From Thiohalomonas denitrificans (lineage in GTDB: Bacteria; Pseudomonadota; Gammaproteobacteria; Thiohalomonadales; Thiohalomonadaceae): a stretch of 64,000 bases of DNA. The notes beneath the pieces were generated by a model, which made no database searches, was not told where the DNA came from, and saw nothing but the letters and a program-made list of their open reading frames with translations. Shown here piece by piece: positions 63,647 through 64,000 of this stretch; the first letter of the stretch is position 1; every line of letters starts with the position of its first letter. The translations under genes and the position numbers were made by a program. Location of the stretch: the NCBI GenBank assembly GCA_020725115.1, contig DYFR01000011.1:1-64000 (forward strand), given 5' to 3'.

Positions 63647-64000
63647 CTAAGCGGCTTGTACAGGAATGGTATTGGCAGTACGGATGACCTGGTTGTTCTC
63701 GTCCAGATAGACGAGGGTCGGCTTGTAGGTGGCCAGTTCCTGCTGGGACAGGCCGACGAAGGCGCAGATGATCACCACGTCCCTGGGGGACGCCTTGTGC
63801 GCGGCGGCGCCGTTGATGGAGATCACGCGTGAACCGTCCTCGGCACGGATGGCATAGGTGGTGAAGCGCTCACCATTGGTCACGTTGTAAATCTGGATCT
63901 GCTCGTACTCGCGGATCCCTGCCAGATCCAGCAGCTTGCCGTCGATGGCACATGAGCCTTCATACTCCAGCTCCGAGTGGGTCACCCGGGCACGGTGCAG
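63647..64000 (-). CDS. panD: Aspartate 1-decarboxylase, N-terminus cut by window end
   Basis: The pyruvoyl enzyme that makes beta-alanine for pantothenate. The frame runs off the window end with [20 protein letters not shown]; the self-cleavage Gly-Ser lies in YEGSCA. The first few residues (about 9) are missing beyond base 64000. Other family parts are [36 protein letters not shown], and the end [14 protein letters not shown] at 63985 is only an internal codon. It converges with ppc across a palindromic element. Confidence 0.95.
   Translation of the reverse strand: MHRARVTHSELEYEGSCAIDGKLLDLAGIREYEQIQIYNVTNGERFTTYAIRAEDGSRVISINGAAAHKASPRDVVIICAFVGLSQQELATYKPTLVYLDENNQVIRTANTIPVQAA

Noticed and set aside
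63647-63985. panD start at GTG 63985
   Set aside because: The frame continues upstream with LHRARV, the normal panD N-terminal sequence, so the true start lies beyond the window.

Overview
The window is one stretch of a high-G+C bacterial chromosome. Codon use strongly favours G or C in third positions. The gene content (soxB, a SulP/BicA-type anion transporter, PEP carboxylase, a bacterial glycogen pathway, YcgL, DUF2914 and DUF6763 proteins) fits a sulfur-oxidising, probably autotrophic gammaproteobacterium of the Chromatiales/Ectothiorhodospiraceae kind. The species cannot be fixed from sequence alone. No rRNA, tRNA, CRISPR array, complete insertion sequence or prophage was seen.

Layout. 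1-6.3 kb: the end of ettA, then a defence block made of a fused MmeI-type restriction-modification enzyme and a three-gene toxin-antitoxin-chaperone operon (HigB-like, HigA-like, SecB-like). 6.3-16.9 kb: housekeeping genes (yhcH-like, trpB2, a Lon-family protease, a universal stress protein, pcm, a GGDEF-EAL protein) separated by several repeat families. 17-22 kb: a diiron oxidase-like protein, a DUF523-DUF1722 protein, a solitary integron-type gene cassette with a 59-bp attC site, an Mrr-type nuclease and an FmdE-like gene between direct repeats. 22-30 kb: a universal stress protein with a SulP transporter, a large multi-PAS GGDEF-EAL protein and soxB. 30-41 kb: an NhaP-like antiporter with degenerate core motifs, several small conserved proteins, a pentapeptide protein, a YbaK-HDOD protein, dinB, and a VWA lipoprotein/membrane protein pair. 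41-63.5 kb: a central-carbon block with malQ, a GH57 enzyme, glgC, glgB, a giant NHL/TPR/transglutaminase-like secreted protein with a small partner, a cold-shock protein, pgi-zwf-gnd, glgA and ppc. The window closes inside panD.

How the genes fit together. GlgC, GlgA and GlgB make glycogen from glucose-1-phosphate. MalQ and the GH57 enzyme rework alpha-glucans. Pgi, Zwf and Gnd send hexose phosphate into the oxidative pentose phosphate route, and PEP carboxylase refills C4 acids. SoxB and the SulP transporter fit sulfur-driven carbon fixation. Two c-di-GMP enzymes and an HDOD protein supply signalling.

The most striking structure outside genes is a set of intergenic palindromes whose two arms are short tandem repeats: 7-nt units at about 12.6, 32.7, 53.3 and 63.5 kb, and about 8-nt units at about 34.1, 36.1, 42.7 and 57.9 kb. 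The unit sequence differs between loci but the architecture is the same. A separate 132-bp MITE-like element at 7.63 kb keeps 14-bp terminal inverted repeats and an 8-bp target duplication. A dispersed palindromic repeat has apparently entered the reading frame of the restriction-modification gene.
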